Shown: positions 23,743-34,510 of the stretch, one piece after another
Numbering within the stretch: the first letter of the stretch is position 1
Layout: the number at the start of each line of letters is the position of its first letter
Source: Saccharothrix sp. NRRL B-16314
GTDB taxonomy: Bacteria > Actinomycetota > Actinomycetes > Mycobacteriales > Pseudonocardiaceae
NCBI RefSeq assembly: GCF_000716595.1
Contig: NZ_JNXC01000001.1
Span: 434,001-498,000, forward strand
Length of the DNA stretch: 64,000 nucleotides
Direction of reading: 5' to 3'
Program-made: the position numbers and the translations under genes
Notes under the pieces: model-generated
The model's input: the letters and a program-made list of their open reading frames with translations, nothing else
Told to the model about the DNA's origin: nothing
Databases searched by the model: none

Positions 23743-26004
23743 TCAGTCGAACAGAGCGGGGAGGGTGCCCTCCCAGGCCTCGCGCAGCTCGGCCAGCGGC
23801 AGCGAACCCAGCTCCTGGACCTCCAGCGCGTCGGACTCCGGGTCCACCACGCCGACCTTGCGCCACGGCAGACCGCGCGCGGTGCACATGTCGGTGAACC
23901 GCAGCTCCTCCGTGCGCGGCACGGCGACCAGCACGCGGCCCGTCGACTCGCTGAACAGCTCGGTGAACAGGTCGGCCTCCAGGAAGACCCGGGCGCCGAC
24001 CTCGCCGATCAGGCACGTCTCCACGAGCGCCTGCGCCAGACCGCCGTCGGACAGGTCGTGCGCGGCGGACAGCATGCCGTCACGCGAACCCGCCACCAGC
24101 ACCTCGCCCAGCAGCTTCTCCCGCTGGAGGTCCACCTTCGGCGGCAGGCCGCCCAGGTGGCCGTGCACGACGTGCGCCCACTCCGAGCCGCCGAACTCCG
24201 CGTGCGTCTCGCCGAGCAGCAGCAGCGTCTCGCCCGCCTCGGCGCCGATCCCGGTGGGGATCCGGCGGCGGACGTCGTCGATCACGCCCAGCACGCCGAC
24301 GACCGGCGTCGGCAGGATCGCCGTGGCACCGGTCTGGTTGTAGAAGCTGACGTTGCCGCCGGTCACCGGGATGCCCAGCTCGACGCACCCGTCCGCCAGG
24401 CCCTTCACGGCCTGCTCGAACTGCCACATCACCGCCGGGTCCTCGGGCGAGCCGAAGTTCAGGCAGTTGGTGACCGCCACCGGCGTCGCGCCCGTGGTCG
24501 ACACGTTCCGGTACGCCTCGGCCAGCGCCAGCTGCGCGCCCGCGTACGGGTCGAGCTTGGCGTAGCGGCCGTTGCAGTCCGTGGACAGCGCCACGCCCCG
24601 GTTGGTGGTCTCGTCGATCCGGATCATGCCCGAGTCGGCCGGCTGCGAGAGCACCGTTCCGCCGCGCACGTAGCGGTCGTACTGCTGGGTGACCCACCGC
24701 TTCGACGCCAGGTTCGGCGACGCCGCCATCGTCTTGACCAGGTCGAGCAGCTCTTCCCGCGCGGGCTTCGGGAGCCCGTCCGGCGTGTCCGCCTGGAGCG
24801 CGTCCTGGTCGGCCGGGCGCTCGATCGGCCGGTTGTACACCGGACCCTCGTGCGCGACGGTGCGCGGCGGCACGTCCAGCACGACCTCGTCGTGCCAGGT
24901 GATGACCAGCCGGTCGCCCTCGGTGACCTCGCCGATCTCGGTGGCGATGACGTCCCACTTCGCGCAGACCGCCATGAACGCGTCCAGGTCCTCCGGCCGC
25001 ACGACCGCGCACATGCGCTCCTGCGACTCGCTGGACAGGATCTCCGCCGGCGTCATCCCGGTGGCGCGCAACGGCACCCGGTCCAGGTAGACGTGCATGC
25101 CGCCGTCACCGGCGCTGGCCAGCTCCGACGTCGCGCACGCCAGGCCCGCGCCGCCAAGGTCCTGGATGCCGACCACGATGCGCTCGGCGAACAGCTCCAG
25201 GCAGCACTCGATCAGGACCTTCTCGGTGAACGGGTCGCCCACCTGCACGCTCGGCAGCTTCTTGCGCTTGCCCGCCGAGTCGTCGAAGGTCTCGGACGCC
25301 AGCACGGACACGCCGCCGATGCCGTCGAGACCGGTCCGCGCGCCGAACAGGATGACCTTGTTGCCGGTGCCCGAGGCGTGCGCCAGGTGCAGGTCCTCGA
25401 CCCGCATCGCACCCACGCACAGGGCGTTGACCAGCGGGTTTCCCGCGTACGTCGCGTCGAACACGACCTCGCCGCCGATGTTCGGCAGGCCGAGGCAGTT
25501 GCCGTAGCCACCGACGCCGGCCACGATGCCCGGCAGCACCCGGCGGGTGTCCGGCGCGTCGGCCGGCCCGAACCGCAGCGGGTCCATCACGGCCAGCGGG
25601 CGCGCGCCCATCGCCAGGATGTCCCGCACGATGCCGCCCACGCCCGTCGCCGCGCCCTGGTACGGCTCGACGTAGGACGGGTGGTTGTGGCTCTCGGCCT
25701 TGAACGTGATCGCCCAGCCGTCGCCGATGTCGACGACGCCCGCGTTCTCGCCGATGCCCGCGAGCATCTTCTCGCGCATCTCGTCGGTCGTGGTGTCGCT
25801 GAAGTACTTGAGGTGCACCTTGGACGACTTGTAGGAGCAGTGCTCGCTCCACATCACCGAGTACATGGCCAGCTCGGCGTCCGTGGGGCGGCGGCCCAGG
25901 ATGTCCTTGATGCGGGCGTACTCGTCGTCCTTCAGGCCCAGCTCCTTGTAGGGCTGCTCCTGGTCGGGCGTGCTCTCCGCGTTCTTGACGGTGTCGACGG
26001 TCAT
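23743..26004 (-). CDS. purL: Phosphoribosylformylglycinamidine synthase subunit PurL
   Basis: The 753-residue protein is the short PurL of Gram-positive bacteria. Active-site motifs include [12 protein letters not shown] near the N-terminus, [34 protein letters not shown] and a second-half AHDLSDGG. It uses ATP and ammonia from PurQ to convert FGAR to FGAM in purine synthesis; PurS bridges the complex. Its ATG shares one base with the purQ stop, so purS, purQ and purL are tightly coupled. Confidence 0.98.
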   Translation of the reverse strand: MTVDTVKNAESTPDQEQPYKELGLKDDEYARIKDILGRRPTDAELAMYSVMWSEHCSYKSSKVHLKYFSDTTTDEMREKMLAGIGENAGVVDIGDGWAITFKAESHNHPSYVEPYQGAATGVGGIVRDILAMGARPLAVMDPLRFGPADAPDTRRVLPGIVAGVGGYGNCLGLPNIGGEVVFDATYAGNPLVNALCVGAMRVEDLHLAHASGTGNKVILFGARTGLDGIGGVSVLASETFDDSAGKRKKLPSVQVGDPFTEKVLIECCLELFAERIVVGIQDLGGAGLACATSELASAGDGGMHVYLDRVPLRATGMTPAEILSSESQERMCAVVRPEDLDAFMAVCAKWDVIATEIGEVTEGDRLVITWHDEVVLDVPPRTVAHEGPVYNRPIERPADQDALQADTPDGLPKPAREELLDLVKTMAASPNLASKRWVTQQYDRYVRGGTVLSQPADSGMIRIDETTNRGVALSTDCNGRYAKLDPYAGAQLALAEAYRNVSTTGATPVAVTNCLNFGSPEDPAVMWQFEQAVKGLADGCVELGIPVTGGNVSFYNQTGATAILPTPVVGVLGVIDDVRRRIPTGIGAEAGETLLLLGETHAEFGGSEWAHVVHGHLGGLPPKVDLQREKLLGEVLVAGSRDGMLSAAHDLSDGGLAQALVETCLIGEVGARVFLEADLFTELFSESTGRVLVAVPRTEELRFTDMCTARGLPWRKVGVVDPESDALEVQELGSLPLAELREAWEGTLPALFD

Positions 26005-26675
26005 CAGGCCTTCACCACCGAGTCGACGAGGGACAGGAACATGCCGAGCCCGTCGTCGGTGGGCCCGGTGAGCGCGTCGATCGCGTGCTCGGGGTGCGGC
26101 ATCAGGCCGACGACGCGGCCGTTGGCGCTGGTGATGCCGGCGATGTCGTTGCGCGAGCCGTTCGGGTTCTCGCCGACGTAGCGGAAGACCACGCGACCCT
26201 CGCCCTCGAGTTCGTCCAAAGTGGACTGGTCGGCCTGGTAGCCGCCCTCGCCGGACTTGAGCGGGACGAGGATCTCCGCGCCGTTGTCGTAGCGGGACGT
26301 CCACGCCGTGGCGTTGTTCTCGACCTTCAGCCACTGGTCGCGGCACACGAAGTGCAGCTTGTGGTTGCGGATGAGCGCGCCGGGCAGCAGGTGGGCCTCG
26401 CACAGGATCTGGAAGCCGTTGCAGATGCCGAGGACCGGCATGCCCTTCTTCGCCGCGTCGACCACTTCCTGCATGACCGGGGCGAACCGGGCGATCGCGC
26501 CGCAGCGCAGGTAGTCGCCGTAGGAGAACCCACCGGGCACGATGACCGCGTCGACGTCCTTCAGGTCGTGGTCGGCGTGCCAGAGTTTGACCGCCTCCCC
26601 GCCCGCGTACCCGACCGCGCGGGCCGCGTCGACGTCGTCCAGCGTGCCGGGGAACGTGATGACCCCGACCCTCAT
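26004..26675 (-). CDS. purQ: Phosphoribosylformylglycinamidine synthase glutaminase PurQ
   Basis: The 223-residue class I amidotransferase has nucleophile Cys in GICNGFQIL (near 86) and the His/Glu pair in PHPEHA (near 195). It hydrolyses glutamine and passes ammonia to PurL. The start overlaps the purS stop (ATGA). Confidence 0.98.
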   Translation of the reverse strand: MRVGVITFPGTLDDVDAARAVGYAGGEAVKLWHADHDLKDVDAVIVPGGFSYGDYLRCGAIARFAPVMQEVVDAAKKGMPVLGICNGFQILCEAHLLPGALIRNHKLHFVCRDQWLKVENNATAWTSRYDNGAEILVPLKSGEGGYQADQSTLDELEGEGRVVFRYVGENPNGSRNDIAGITSANGRVVGLMPHPEHAIDALTGPTDDGLGMFLSLVDSVVKA

Positions 26676-26911
26676 GCCTCTACCCGCCTCACGACCCAGT
26701 CCTCGATGACCGGGTTGGCGAGGAAGGTCTCGGCGATCTTGGCGAGTGTGGCGTCGTCGACGTCGTCGGCGACCTCCAACTCGAAGTGCTTGCCCTGGCG
26801 GACACTGGTGATTCCGTCGAACCCGAGACGGGGCAGCGCGTTGGCCACCGCCTGTCCTTGCGGGTCGAGGATTTCGGGCTTCGGCATGACGTCGACGACG
26901 ACTCGGGCCAC
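26672..26911 (-). CDS. purS: Phosphoribosylformylglycinamidine synthase subunit PurS
   Basis: The 79-residue protein matches Pur[21 protein letters not shown] at the N-terminus, then [16 protein letters not shown]. PurS dimers join PurQ to PurL. GTG 26911 gives the conserved length and follows a GGAG sequence. It heads the purSQL operon. Confidence 0.95.
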   Translation of the reverse strand: MARVVVDVMPKPEILDPQGQAVANALPRLGFDGITSVRQGKHFELEVADDVDDATLAKIAETFLANPVIEDWVVRRVEA

Positions 26912-27139
26912 GACAGGCTGCTCCAAGCTAGGAGGGCTGGCGGTACTCGCGGAGCCTACCTGACCTGGGTGTTCATCAACTTCACAGGTGGCGGGCGGCA
27001 CACGTTCACCTCGATTCACCCGATTGTGATGCCGCGTTGTGGGGTGGGTTCCTGCTAGCCTGATCTCAGCTTCGGCCCGTAAGCCGAGGAAGTGAGCGCG
27101 GTCCCCCTCCGGACGGTCGGCGGCCGCGCTTCGCGCTAT

Positions 27140-27679
27140 CTACGGCCAGTCGAGCCTGATCACCGAACCGATCATGGGCGCGGCCCGTCGAGCCCAGTCG
27201 CCGCCGGCACCGTGGCACCAGCCTGCGATGTCCGCCAGCCAGAGCAACGGTTCGGCGGTGCTGGTGAAGTGCTCGTAGACGAGCCCGGTCTCGCGGGCGC
27301 GCTTGCCCAAAGCGCGGCGGATGGTCAGTTCGTCGTGTGCATCACGCGCCTCACGGCTGTCCAAGACCAAGCGGCGACCATCGATATCGAGCAGGTCTTC
27401 CGTCAACCTCGCCAGGCACTCCTGCCGAGCGCGTTCCTCACTTCGGCCGCAGCTCCCCCGGTAGATGTCGACGCGGACGCCGAACTCGACCACGTTCGAC
27501 AACAGCAGCTTGCGGCGTGCGGGCTTCTCTTTGTAGAAGTGCAGTTCCCGCTGTCCGGGAAACAGCAGGCCGCGCAACTGCGACCGCAGGCGCTTCAGAT
27601 CTTGGGGTTGGACGATAGCGGCCGCCAGGTAATACGTGTCGTTGCGGCGGGATTCGTCGACAAAGGCGTGCACACTCAC
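27140..27679 (-). CDS. DUF3800-like protein (RNase H-like fold)
   Basis: The 179-residue protein begins VSVHAFVDESRRNDTYYLAA, matching the first strand and acidic DES motif of DUF3800 proteins. It continues with ELHFYKE and a later acidic ARDAHDELTIRRAL and IAGWCHGAGG. DUF3800 has an RNase H-like fold and a presumed nuclease role, and is often found in mobile or defence contexts. GTG 27679 is the earliest good start. Third-position GC is lower than in neighbours, hinting at later acquisition. No partner gene is adjacent. Confidence 0.65.
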   Translation of the reverse strand: MSVHAFVDESRRNDTYYLAAAIVQPQDLKRLRSQLRGLLFPGQRELHFYKEKPARRKLLLSNVVEFGVRVDIYRGSCGRSEERARQECLARLTEDLLDIDGRRLVLDSREARDAHDELTIRRALGKRARETGLVYEHFTSTAEPLLWLADIAGWCHGAGGDWARRAAPMIGSVIRLDWP

Positions 27680-27829
27680 GGCCGGGTATCGGCACGTGGC
27701 CGGGTCGTCCGAAGCGATTCCGCCCGAACGTGTGTTCGGCCGCCCCGGTGGTACCACCGGGCACACCAGGCCGTTCGCTGTCGGCGGACGCGGTGGCGGC
27801 GGGGGCGGGCGCACCGCAGGGTGGGGATC

Positions 27830-28801
27830 ATGCGCATCCTGGTGCTCGGTGGCACGGTTTTCCTCAGCAAGGCGACTGCCGTCGAGGCGGTGCGGCGCGG
27901 GCACCAGGTGGTCTGCGCGGCGCGCGGGGAGTCGGGGCGGGTGCCCGACGGCGCGACGCACGTCGCCGTCGACCGGAACGTCGGGCTCGGCCCGCTGGTC
28001 GGCTCGCACTTCGACGCGGTCGTCGACGTGGCCAAGATGTCGGTGACCTGGGTCCGCGACGCGCTGAGATCGGTCACCGCCGACCACTGGACCTTCATCT
28101 CCAGTTGTTCCGTCTACGCCGACCACTCCGCGCCCGGCACCACCGCGACCCTCGACCCGCTCGAAGACGACGCCGACGCGCCGATGTCGTCCGACCGCTA
28201 CGGCGCGGTCAAGGTCGCCGGTGAGAACGCCGTCCGCGACGCGCTCGACGGCCGCGCCTTCATCGTCCGCGCCGGCCTCATCACCGGCCCCGGCGACCCG
28301 AGCGACCGGTTCGGCTACTGGCCCAACCGGCTCGCGCAGGGCGGCCGGGTCGCCGTCCCCGACGCGCCCGACCAGCCCGCCCAGCACATCGACGTGCGCG
28401 ACCTCGCCGCCTGGATCGTCGACGCCGCCGAACGCCGCGTCACCGGCACCTATGACGCCATCGGCCCGGCCAACCCGCTGTCCCTGGTCCTCGGCGAGAT
28501 CGCGGGCGCGGTGGCGCCGCAGGGCACCGAGCTGGTCCGCATCCCCGAGCCCGTCCTCCAGCAGCACGGCGTCGCGCCCTGGGTCGGACCGCGATCACTG
28601 CCGCTCTGGCTGCCACCGACCCACCGCGCGATGATGTTCCGCGACGCGGGCCCGGCGATGGCCGCCGGTCTCCGGGTCCGCCCCACGGCCGACACGGCGC
28701 TGGACACGCTGGAGCACGAACGCGCCCTCGGCCCCGACCGCACCCGCCGCGCGGGGCTGACACCGGACGTGGAGGACGCGCTCCTGCTTGCCGTCGGCTG
28801 A
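27830..28801 (+). CDS. NAD-dependent epimerase/dehydratase (extended SDR)
   Basis: The 323-residue protein has an extended-SDR Rossmann fold: MRILVLGGTVFLSKA at the N-terminus, FISSCSVYADHS with the catalytic serine, and a tyrosine/lysine pair in DRYGAVKVAGE. The C-terminal half is substrate-specific. It probably reduces or epimerises a nucleotide-linked or small sugar-like metabolite. GGTGGGG precedes ATG 27830. Divergent from the DUF3800 gene. Confidence 0.85.
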   Translation: MRILVLGGTVFLSKATAVEAVRRGHQVVCAARGESGRVPDGATHVAVDRNVGLGPLVGSHFDAVVDVAKMSVTWVRDALRSVTADHWTFISSCSVYADHSAPGTTATLDPLEDDADAPMSSDRYGAVKVAGENAVRDALDGRAFIVRAGLITGPGDPSDRFGYWPNRLAQGGRVAVPDAPDQPAQHIDVRDLAAWIVDAAERRVTGTYDAIGPANPLSLVLGEIAGAVAPQGTELVRIPEPVLQQHGVAPWVGPRSLPLWLPPTHRAMMFRDAGPAMAAGLRVRPTADTALDTLEHERALGPDRTRRAGLTPDVEDALLLAVG

Positions 28802-28851
28802 GCGCCCGCACGCCCACCCGGGTAGAACGACGCGAAGAGGAGGTCCACCCC

Positions 28852-29463
28852 ATGCTGATCATCCACTTCGGACACTCGTGCCTGCTGGTCGACACCGGCG
28901 AGTCCCGGCTGCTGTTCGACCCCGGCACGTTCTCGACGGGGTTCGAGCAGGTCGAGGACCTGGACGCGATCCTGATCACGCACGACCACCCGGACCACGT
29001 CGACACCGGGAAGCTGCCCGGCCTGCGCGCGGCGAACCCCGGAGCACGGCTGATCGCGCCGTTCGACCTCGACGGCGCGGAGGTCGTCAAGCCCGGAGAC
29101 GCCCTCGACCTCGGCAACACCGCCGTGAACGTCGTCGACGCGCCGCACGAGGTCGTGCACCCGACCATCGAACGGCCGCTGAACGTCGGCTACCTGGTCG
29201 ACCACGGCGCGTTCTACCACCCCGGCGACTCGCTGACCGTGCCCGACCAGCGCATTGACGTCCTCGGCCTGCCCACCGCCGCACCGTGGATGAAGGTGTC
29301 CGACGCGGCGGACTTCCTGGCCGCGGTCGGTCCGCGCAAGGCGGTGCCGATCCACGAGGCGATCCTCGCGAAGACCGAGATCTTCTACCGCGTCCTCAAG
29401 GGCACCGCGCCGGACGGCGTGGAGGTCGTCGTGCTGCCCCGGGGCGAGGCGGTCGAGCTGTAG
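28852..29463 (+). CDS. MBL-fold metallohydrolase (UlaG-like)
   Basis: The 203-residue protein has the metallo-beta-lactamase core: HFGHSCLLV, LITHDHPDHVD (metal motif HxHxDH), YHPGDS and PIHEA with later ligands. UlaG-type members hydrolyse phosphodiester, lactone or related substrates using divalent metals. AGGAGGT lies just upstream of ATG 28852. The last 79 bases overlap antisense with the convergent deacetylase-like gene. Confidence 0.88.
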   Translation: MLIIHFGHSCLLVDTGESRLLFDPGTFSTGFEQVEDLDAILITHDHPDHVDTGKLPGLRAANPGARLIAPFDLDGAEVVKPGDALDLGNTAVNVVDAPHEVVHPTIERPLNVGYLVDHGAFYHPGDSLTVPDQRIDVLGLPTAAPWMKVSDAADFLAAVGPRKAVPIHEAILAKTEIFYRVLKGTAPDGVEVVVLPRGEAVEL

Positions 29464-30119
29464 GTCACCGAGTCGTAGGTCACCGGGGAGGCGCCGTGGT
29501 GCAGCGCCAGGTCGACGGCCTCCAGCAGCACCTCGCGCTGCCCGATGTGGTCGAGCGACGCGGCGTCCACCCCGATCCGCACCAGCCCGCCGCGCCGGGC
29601 CGCCCTGCCGACGCCGAGCAGGTAGCTCCAGTGCTCGCTGACCATCCGCACCCGGCCCGGCCGCACCGCACCGGTGCGCAGGTCACGCACGCCCGCCATG
29701 TCCGCGCACACCCCGAACCGGTGCCGGCGCAACGCGACCACCGTGCCCGGTGACGCCAGCCAGCCCGGCGGCGCGAACAGATCGGTGGCCAGCCCGAGCC
29801 GTCCCAACGCGGTCCGCGCGGCGACCAGCCGCAGGCCTGCCTCGTGCGCGGGCAGCGCGGAGAACTCGGCCCGCCGACGCAGCGACACCGCCCGGTGCGT
29901 CGGGTCGGGCTGGTGGTCGAAACCGTGCAGGACCAGGGCGTCACCCGCGGCCACGCGTCGGCGCACCCAGGTCAGCGCATCACCGGGCACGGCCTTGCGC
30001 GCCGCGAGGAGCAGCGACAGCGGCACCCGCCGCCGGTCCAGTTCTCCGGTCAGGTCGGCGCACCGGGCGAGCGTGCTCGGCCCGATGCCGGACAGCGAAA
30101 CCACGAGGTCGGCGACCAT
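29385..30119 (-). CDS. DUF2334 polysaccharide-deacetylase-like protein
   Basis: The 244-residue protein starts MVADLVVSLSGIGPS and has ALVLHGFDHQ, which supplies the metal histidines of the deacetylase superfamily, and TDLFAPPGWLAS, the sugar-side loop. DUF2334 proteins are predicted metal-dependent hydrolases of the NodB fold. No signal peptide, so cytoplasmic. The C-terminal tail runs antisense to the MBL gene and is likely poorly structured. Confidence 0.8.
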   Translation of the reverse strand: MVADLVVSLSGIGPSTLARCADLTGELDRRRVPLSLLLAARKAVPGDALTWVRRRVAAGDALVLHGFDHQPDPTHRAVSLRRRAEFSALPAHEAGLRLVAARTALGRLGLATDLFAPPGWLASPGTVVALRRHRFGVCADMAGVRDLRTGAVRPGRVRMVSEHWSYLLGVGRAARRGGLVRIGVDAASLDHIGQREVLLEAVDLALHHGASPVTYDSVTYSSTASPRGSTTTSTPSGAVPLRTR

Positions 30120-30197
30120 GCCGTCCAGTGCGCCCCACCGGCGTGTCGGCCGCTCTACGACCAGGTGACGAGCCGATGCGGAACCGGCGAACTTACG

Positions 30198-30226
30198 CCG
30201 GACCTCGACTCATTCCGGACCTCGAC

Positions 30227-30231
<5 letters not shown>
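30198..30231. repeat. 17-bp tandem duplication spanning the purC stop
   Basis: CCGGACCTCGACTCATT is present twice in direct succession. The TGA of purC lies in the second unit and is duplicated in the first, so the gene has back-to-back stop cassettes. Confidence 0.9.
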
Positions 30232-31117
<886 letters not shown>

Positions 31118-31180
31118 GGTCCGAAGGGTACTTGTCCCAGTACGTGGGTACCTCTTCCCTCCTGGGGCAAGATTCCTGCC

Positions 31181-32035
31181 ATGCGTGCACCCGGACTCAT
31201 GATCGCCGTGACCGCCGCCCTCGCGGTGGCCTGCGCCCCCGCGGACCAGACGACCGCGCCGCCGACCAACCAGGTGGACGGCGTGGACTGCACGAAGGAC
31301 AAACTCGCCACGCTCACCCCGGGCAAGATCACCTTTGGCACGGACCAGCCGGTGTACGAGCCGTGGTTCGTGGACGACGACCCGGCCAACGGCAAGGGCT
31401 TCGAGTCGGCCGTCGCCTACGCGCTGGCCGAGGAACTCGGCTACGCGAAGACCGACGTGGTGTGGACGCGGGTGCCGTTCCTCGCCGCCATCCAGCCGGG
31501 CAAGAAGACCTACGACATGGACCTGAACGAGTTCTCCATCACCGAGGAGCGCAGGCAGGCGGTCGACTTCTCCGCGCCGTACTACGACGTGGACCAGGTC
31601 GTCATCACGCTGAAGTCGGCCAAGGCGGCCTCGGTGAAGACGCTGGCGGAGCTGAAGTCGGTCAAGGTCGGTGCGCAGGTCGGGACCACCAGCTACGAGG
31701 CCGCGCTGCGCCTCCAGCCGGAGGAGGACGTGGCGGTCTACAACACCAACGAGGACGCCAAGGCCGCGCTGCGCGCCGGGCAGATCGACGCGCTCGTGGT
31801 GGATTTGCCGACCGCGTTCTACATCACGTCCGCGGAACTGGAGGACGGCGTGATCGTCGGCCAGATCCCGCGCGGCGACGGCAAGCCCGAGCAGTTCGGC
31901 ATCGTGCTCGACAAGGGCAGCCCGCTCACCGCGTGCGTGTCGACGGCGGTCGAGAACCTGCGTGCGGACGGCACGCTGGCCAAGATCGAAGGGGAATGGC
32001 TGTCGGCCGCGGGCACCGCACCCGAGCTGAAGTGA
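31181..32035 (+). CDS. Amino-acid-type ABC importer, substrate-binding lipoprotein
   Basis: The 284-residue protein has a lipoprotein signal ending VACAP (cysteine near 18) and a class 3 solute-binding fold: [30 protein letters not shown] region and [12 protein letters not shown]. It captures a polar amino acid or similar solute outside the membrane. A CAAGAT -10 box (31168-31173) lies 7 nt before ATG 31181. It overlaps the permease by GTGA, forming a three-gene operon. Confidence 0.92.
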   Translation: MRAPGLMIAVTAALAVACAPADQTTAPPTNQVDGVDCTKDKLATLTPGKITFGTDQPVYEPWFVDDDPANGKGFESAVAYALAEELGYAKTDVVWTRVPFLAAIQPGKKTYDMDLNEFSITEERRQAVDFSAPYYDVDQVVITLKSAKAASVKTLAELKSVKVGAQVGTTSYEAALRLQPEEDVAVYNTNEDAKAALRAGQIDALVVDLPTAFYITSAELEDGVIVGQIPRGDGKPEQFGIVLDKGSPLTACVSTAVENLRADGTLAKIEGEWLSAAGTAPELK

Positions 32036-32862
32036 CGAGCGAGCTGCAGCGGGAACGCCTGGCGTACAAGCGTTCCCGTTCGCGGCGGTCCACGCTGGTC
32101 GCCCTGCTGTCGACCGCCGTGTTCGCCGTCGTCGCCGTGTTCACCGTCACCGGTGCGCCGGGCTGGCCGCGGGTGCGGCAGTCGTTCTTCAACGCCGAGA
32201 TCGCGTGGCGCTCGCTGCCCGCGATCCTCGAAGGGCTCTGGCTGAACCTGCGCGTGCTGCTGGTGTGCGGCGCGGTGATCCTGGTGCTCGCGCTGGGCAT
32301 CGCGACGTTGCGGACCTTGCGCGGCCCGGTGTGGTTCCCGCTGCGCGCGCTGGCCACGGTGTACGTGGACCTGTTCCGCGGCCTGCCGTTGATCATCCTG
32401 CTGTACCTGGTCGGCTTCGGCCTGCCCGCGTTGCGGCTCACCGGCGTGCCCAACGACTTCGTCGTGCTCGGCGGGGTGGCGCTGGTGCTCACGTACACCG
32501 CGTACGTGGCGGAGGTGTTCCGCGCCGGGATCGAGTCGGTCCACCCCTCGCAGCTCGCGGCGGCCCGGTCGCTCGGCCTCAGCCGGCGCAAGACCCTGCG
32601 GCTGGTGGTGCTGCCGCAGGCCGTGCGGCGGGTGATGCCGGCGCTGCTGAACGACTTCGTCGCGCTGCAGAAGGACTGCGGGCTGATCTCGGTGCTCGGC
32701 GCGGTGGACGCGGTGCGCGCCGCGCAGATCGAGCAGGCGCGGGCGTACAACTTCACCCCGTACGTGGTGGCGGGGTTGCTGTTCGTGCTGCTCGCGGTGC
32801 CCACGGCGCGGTTCGCCGACGCCATGGGCCGGCGGGCGCAACGCCGTGAGGGGGGACGATGA
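32032..32862 (+). CDS. Amino-acid-type ABC importer, permease
   Basis: The 276-residue membrane protein has a His/Glu/Gln/Arg-type permease domain with about five to six helices. The ATPase-binding EAA loop reads [39 protein letters not shown] and [13 protein letters not shown] mark the family. Start overlaps the binding-protein stop; the end overlaps the ATPase start (ATGA). Confidence 0.92.
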   Translation: MTSELQRERLAYKRSRSRRSTLVALLSTAVFAVVAVFTVTGAPGWPRVRQSFFNAEIAWRSLPAILEGLWLNLRVLLVCGAVILVLALGIATLRTLRGPVWFPLRALATVYVDLFRGLPLIILLYLVGFGLPALRLTGVPNDFVVLGGVALVLTYTAYVAEVFRAGIESVHPSQLAAARSLGLSRRKTLRLVVLPQAVRRVMPALLNDFVALQKDCGLISVLGAVDAVRAAQIEQARAYNFTPYVVAGLLFVLLAVPTARFADAMGRRAQRREGGR

Positions 32863-33608
32863 CCGAGCCGGTGCTCAGCGTGCGCGAGGTGGTCAAGCGC
32901 TACGGGGCGAACACGGTGCTGGACGGGATCAGCCTCGACGTGCGCGAGCACGAGGTCGTGACGGTGATCGGATCGTCCGGGTCGGGCAAGTCGACGCTGC
33001 TGCGGTGCGTGAACCTGCTGGAGGAGTTGGACGACGGCCAGGTGCTGCTCGACGGCGTGGACGTGTCCGACCCGCGGGTGGACGCCGACGTGGCCCGGCG
33101 CGGCATGGGCATCGTGTTCCAGGCGTTCAACCTGTTCCCCCACATGAGCGTCCTGGACAACATCACCCTCGCGCCGCGCGTGGTGCACGAGGTACCGCGT
33201 GACCAGGCCGAGCAGAACGCCCGTGAACTGCTCGAACGGGTCGGGCTCGCGGACCGGGCCGGCAGCTTCCCCGAGCAGTTGTCCGGCGGGCAGCAGCAGC
33301 GGGTGGCGATCGCGCGGGCGTTGGCCTACTCGCCGCGGCTGCTGCTGCTGGACGAGATCACCAGCGCGTTGGACCCGGAGCTGGTCGGCGAGGTGTTGGC
33401 GCTGGTCCGGGAGCTGGCGGTGGCGGGCCGGACGATCCTGATGGCGACCCACGAGATGGGGTTCGCGCGGCAGGTGGCGGACCGGGTGGTGTTCCTCGAC
33501 GGCGGTCGGCTGGTCGAGTCGGGGCCGCCCGAGCAGGTGCTCGGCGAACCCGTGCACCCGCGGACCCGGCAGTTCCTGCGGAGGATCATCGAGGCCGGTC
33601 GCCTCTGA
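32859..33608 (+). CDS. Amino-acid-type ABC importer, ATPase
   Basis: The 249-residue ATPase carries Walker A GSSGSGKST, Q-loop in FQAFNLFPHM, signature LSGGQQQR, Walker B LLLLDEITSALD and switch His in ATHEMGF. It powers the adjacent permease. Gene order binding protein-permease-ATPase and both stop/start overlaps indicate one complete transporter. Confidence 0.95.
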   Translation: MTEPVLSVREVVKRYGANTVLDGISLDVREHEVVTVIGSSGSGKSTLLRCVNLLEELDDGQVLLDGVDVSDPRVDADVARRGMGIVFQAFNLFPHMSVLDNITLAPRVVHEVPRDQAEQNARELLERVGLADRAGSFPEQLSGGQQQRVAIARALAYSPRLLLLDEITSALDPELVGEVLALVRELAVAGRTILMATHEMGFARQVADRVVFLDGGRLVESGPPEQVLGEPVHPRTRQFLRRIIEAGRL

Positions 33609-33670
33609 CCCGGCTCGCCTCTGACCTGGCTCGACGCCCGCGGGAGGGGTCGGCGGGAGGGGGCGGCACT

Positions 33671-33719
33671 GGGCCACTCGGGGACGCCACTTGGGGTATC
33701 GGACGAGTGGCCCTACTCT
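33671..33719 (+). promoter_or_regulatory. Leaderless promoter within a 10-bp inverted repeat
   Basis: TTGGGG (33691-33696), 17 nt and TACTCT (33714-33719) form a good promoter whose +1 is GTG 33727. Arms GGGCCACTCG (33671-33680) and CGAGTGGCCC (33704-33713) are exact complements that flank the -35 box, suggesting an operator or looped regulator site. Confidence 0.65.
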
Positions 33720-33726
33720 GCTTGCC

Positions 33727-34167
33727 GTGGTCCATCGGAAGGCATTCGTGGCACCCGTCGCGGCGAGCGGCGGGCTGCTCCTGCTGCTGCTCATCGGCGC
33801 GTGCGGCAAGCCGTCGGCGAACCCGGAGCCGGTGGTGATACCGACGATCTCCAGTTCCGCGTCCGCGACGCCGACCTCGATCCCGGCGGTGGCCCACATC
33901 TCGGTCCAGCCGACGACGACCACCCTGGCGCCGACCGTGGCCGCGACGACGGAGCCGCCACCACCACCCCCGCCGCCGCCGGTGCAGGTCCAGCCGGTGC
34001 CCGAGCCGACCACCCAGCCGCCGACCACCGAGCCGCCCGAGTACGACGAGGTGGCAGTGGAGGGCTTCCCGTGCGACGAGCAGGGTGCGCGGGCGGTCGA
34101 TCCGGCGGGCCGCAAGCTGGTCTGCAAGCAGACCCGCCGGGGCTGGCTGATCTGGGACCGGGTCTAG
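33727..34167 (+). CDS. Proline/threonine-rich lipoprotein
   Basis: The 146-residue protein has signal LLLLLLIGAC (cysteine near 26), a Ser/Thr/Pro linker including a run of nine prolines, and a C-terminal segment with two cysteines (GFPCDEQGAR, KLVCKQTRRGWLIW). The C-terminal 40 residues may form a small disulfide-bonded domain. It is surface-anchored with unknown role. GTG 33727 is leaderless. The upstream inverted repeat predicts regulation. Confidence 0.75.
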   Translation: MVHRKAFVAPVAASGGLLLLLLIGACGKPSANPEPVVIPTISSSASATPTSIPAVAHISVQPTTTTLAPTVAATTEPPPPPPPPPVQVQPVPEPTTQPPTTEPPEYDEVAVEGFPCDEQGARAVDPAGRKLVCKQTRRGWLIWDRV

Positions 34168-34227
34168 CGGGCCGACCGGCCTGCGGGTGAACAGGCCGGC
34201 GGGCTGGCGTTGTCGGCGGATCAGCCG

Positions 34228-34397
34228 GGTCGGCGAGGTCAGCCGGGTCAGTCGGGTCGGCGTGGTCGGCTGGGTCGGCCAGGTCAGTCGGGTCGGCGAG
34301 GTCAGTCGGGTCGGCGAGGTCAGCCGGGCTGGCGGGGTCAGTCGGGTCGGCGGGGTCAGTCGGGTCGGCCAGGTCAGTCGGATCGGCCGGGTTAGCG
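34228..34397. repeat. 18-bp degenerate minisatellite
   Basis: Units of the form GGTCGG(C)GAGGTCAGTCG repeat about nine times with a few substitutions; one unit is half-length. The array lies in the 343-nt gap between the lipoprotein and purB stops. No gene is supported there; a plus-strand reading gives a six-residue repeat without a ribosome binding site. Confidence 0.9.
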
Positions 34398-34461
34398 GGC
34401 CGCCAGGGTCAGCGGGCCGCCAGGGTCAGCGGGCCGCCAGGGTCAGCGGGCCGCCAGGGTC
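34394..34461. repeat. Four perfect 17-bp tandem units
   Basis: AGCGGGCCGCCAGGGTC is repeated four times without change (34394, 34411, 34428, 34445), directly following the 18-bp array. Perfect identity suggests very recent expansion or conversion. The array may also help stop the convergent transcripts. Confidence 0.95.
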
Positions 34462-34510
34462 GGTGAGCCAGCGTTGTCGGTCGATCAGCAGGCCCAGCGG
34501 ACTCGACCGG

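Noticed and set aside
34228..34461. CRISPR array
   Set aside because: Units are contiguous with no unique spacers, and no cas genes are present.
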